DNA of 5,421 bases, from the NCBI GenBank assembly GCA_000432015.1, contig HF985437.1, positions 1 through 5,421 of the forward strand, in the 5' to 3' direction. This document shows, one piece after another, positions 5,344-5,421 of this stretch (positions are counted from its first letter, which is position 1; each line of letters opens with the position of its first letter). Under the pieces are notes generated by a model. It had not been told where the DNA came from and did not search any database. It was given only the letters and a program-made list of their open reading frames with translations. This DNA is from Clostridium sp. CAG:1024. Its GTDB lineage: Bacteria; Bacillota; Clostridia; Christensenellales; CAG-138. The position numbers and the translations under genes are program-made.

Positions 5344-5421
5344 ATGGAAGAAACAACCACGGAAGCCGTTCGCCGCGCGTTAGCGGACGGGCTGCAAACG
5401 ATCCTTTCGATCCCGGCCGAA
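5344..5421 (+). CDS. start of an unidentified protein (3' end outside window)
   Basis: The frame is open from the ATG at 5344 to the window edge, 26 codons beginning MEETTTEAVRRALADGL and continuing QTILSIPAE. It has the look of an amphipathic helix at an N-terminus. No Shine-Dalgarno precedes 5344. The same frame is open back to an ATG at 5287, which would add 19 residues (MNATRLPLTNALHIYYAIS) with only a poor GGGC upstream. I favour 5344 because a plausible promoter ends just before it, which would make the mRNA leaderless. The fragment is too short to assign a family. It is transcribed divergently from the ModE-like regulator and could be a target of it. Confidence 0.5.
   Translation, partial: MEETTTEAVRRALADGLQTILSIPAE

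Overview
The window looks chromosomal and bacterial, most likely from a moderately GC-rich member of the Bacillota (Clostridia or Negativicutes). The evidence is strong AGGAGG-type ribosome binding sites, sigma-A-like promoters, U-tract hairpin terminators and a membrane-anchored SH3b protein with a Thr/Pro linker. Genus cannot be read from this sequence. There is no CRISPR array, intact transposon, rRNA or recognisable defence system.

Plus-strand left half (1-3381). The window opens inside a HAD-family phosphatase gene (stop at 408). An AT-rich gap with a candidate terminator and promoter leads to a single-pass membrane protein carrying two extracytoplasmic SH3b domains (587-1453), closed by a very clear terminator (1486-1524). 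A 198-base GC-rich leader then leads to a 12-TM-scale SLC13/DASS-type anion permease (1723-3189). Its signature motifs differ from the classical SNT form. Directly after its stop, in the same frame, lies an open stretch of 63 codons with no start codon. It ends in a very acidic tail and looks like the 3' remnant of a lost gene.

Central AT-rich patch (about 3393-3780). This is visibly lower in GC than its surroundings. It holds one small acidic orphan protein on the minus strand (3411-3704), with a near-perfect Shine-Dalgarno, a TATAAT box and an inverted repeat over its -35 region. A GC-rich hairpin follows it. The patch sits between the gene remnant and a tRNA gene, so it may be acquired DNA.

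Minus-strand right half (3779-5267). A solitary initiator tRNA-fMet gene (3822-3897) has its own consensus promoter and strong terminator. Upstream of it on the same strand is an apparent two-gene operon: a ModE-type winged-helix regulator without a molybdate-binding domain (4850-5197), followed 24 bases later by dapF, diaminopimelate epimerase (4004-4825). The operon promoter overlaps an inverted repeat resembling known ModE boxes, which suggests autoregulation. Divergently, the window ends in the first codons of a plus-strand gene (5344 or 5287 onward). Its apparent promoter would place the transcript start at or next to the ATG.

The best candidates for new biology are modest: the ModE-like regulator coupled to dapF with its putative operator, the orphan gene patch beside the initiator tRNA, and the divergent SLC13 permease. 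No multi-gene novel system is visible.
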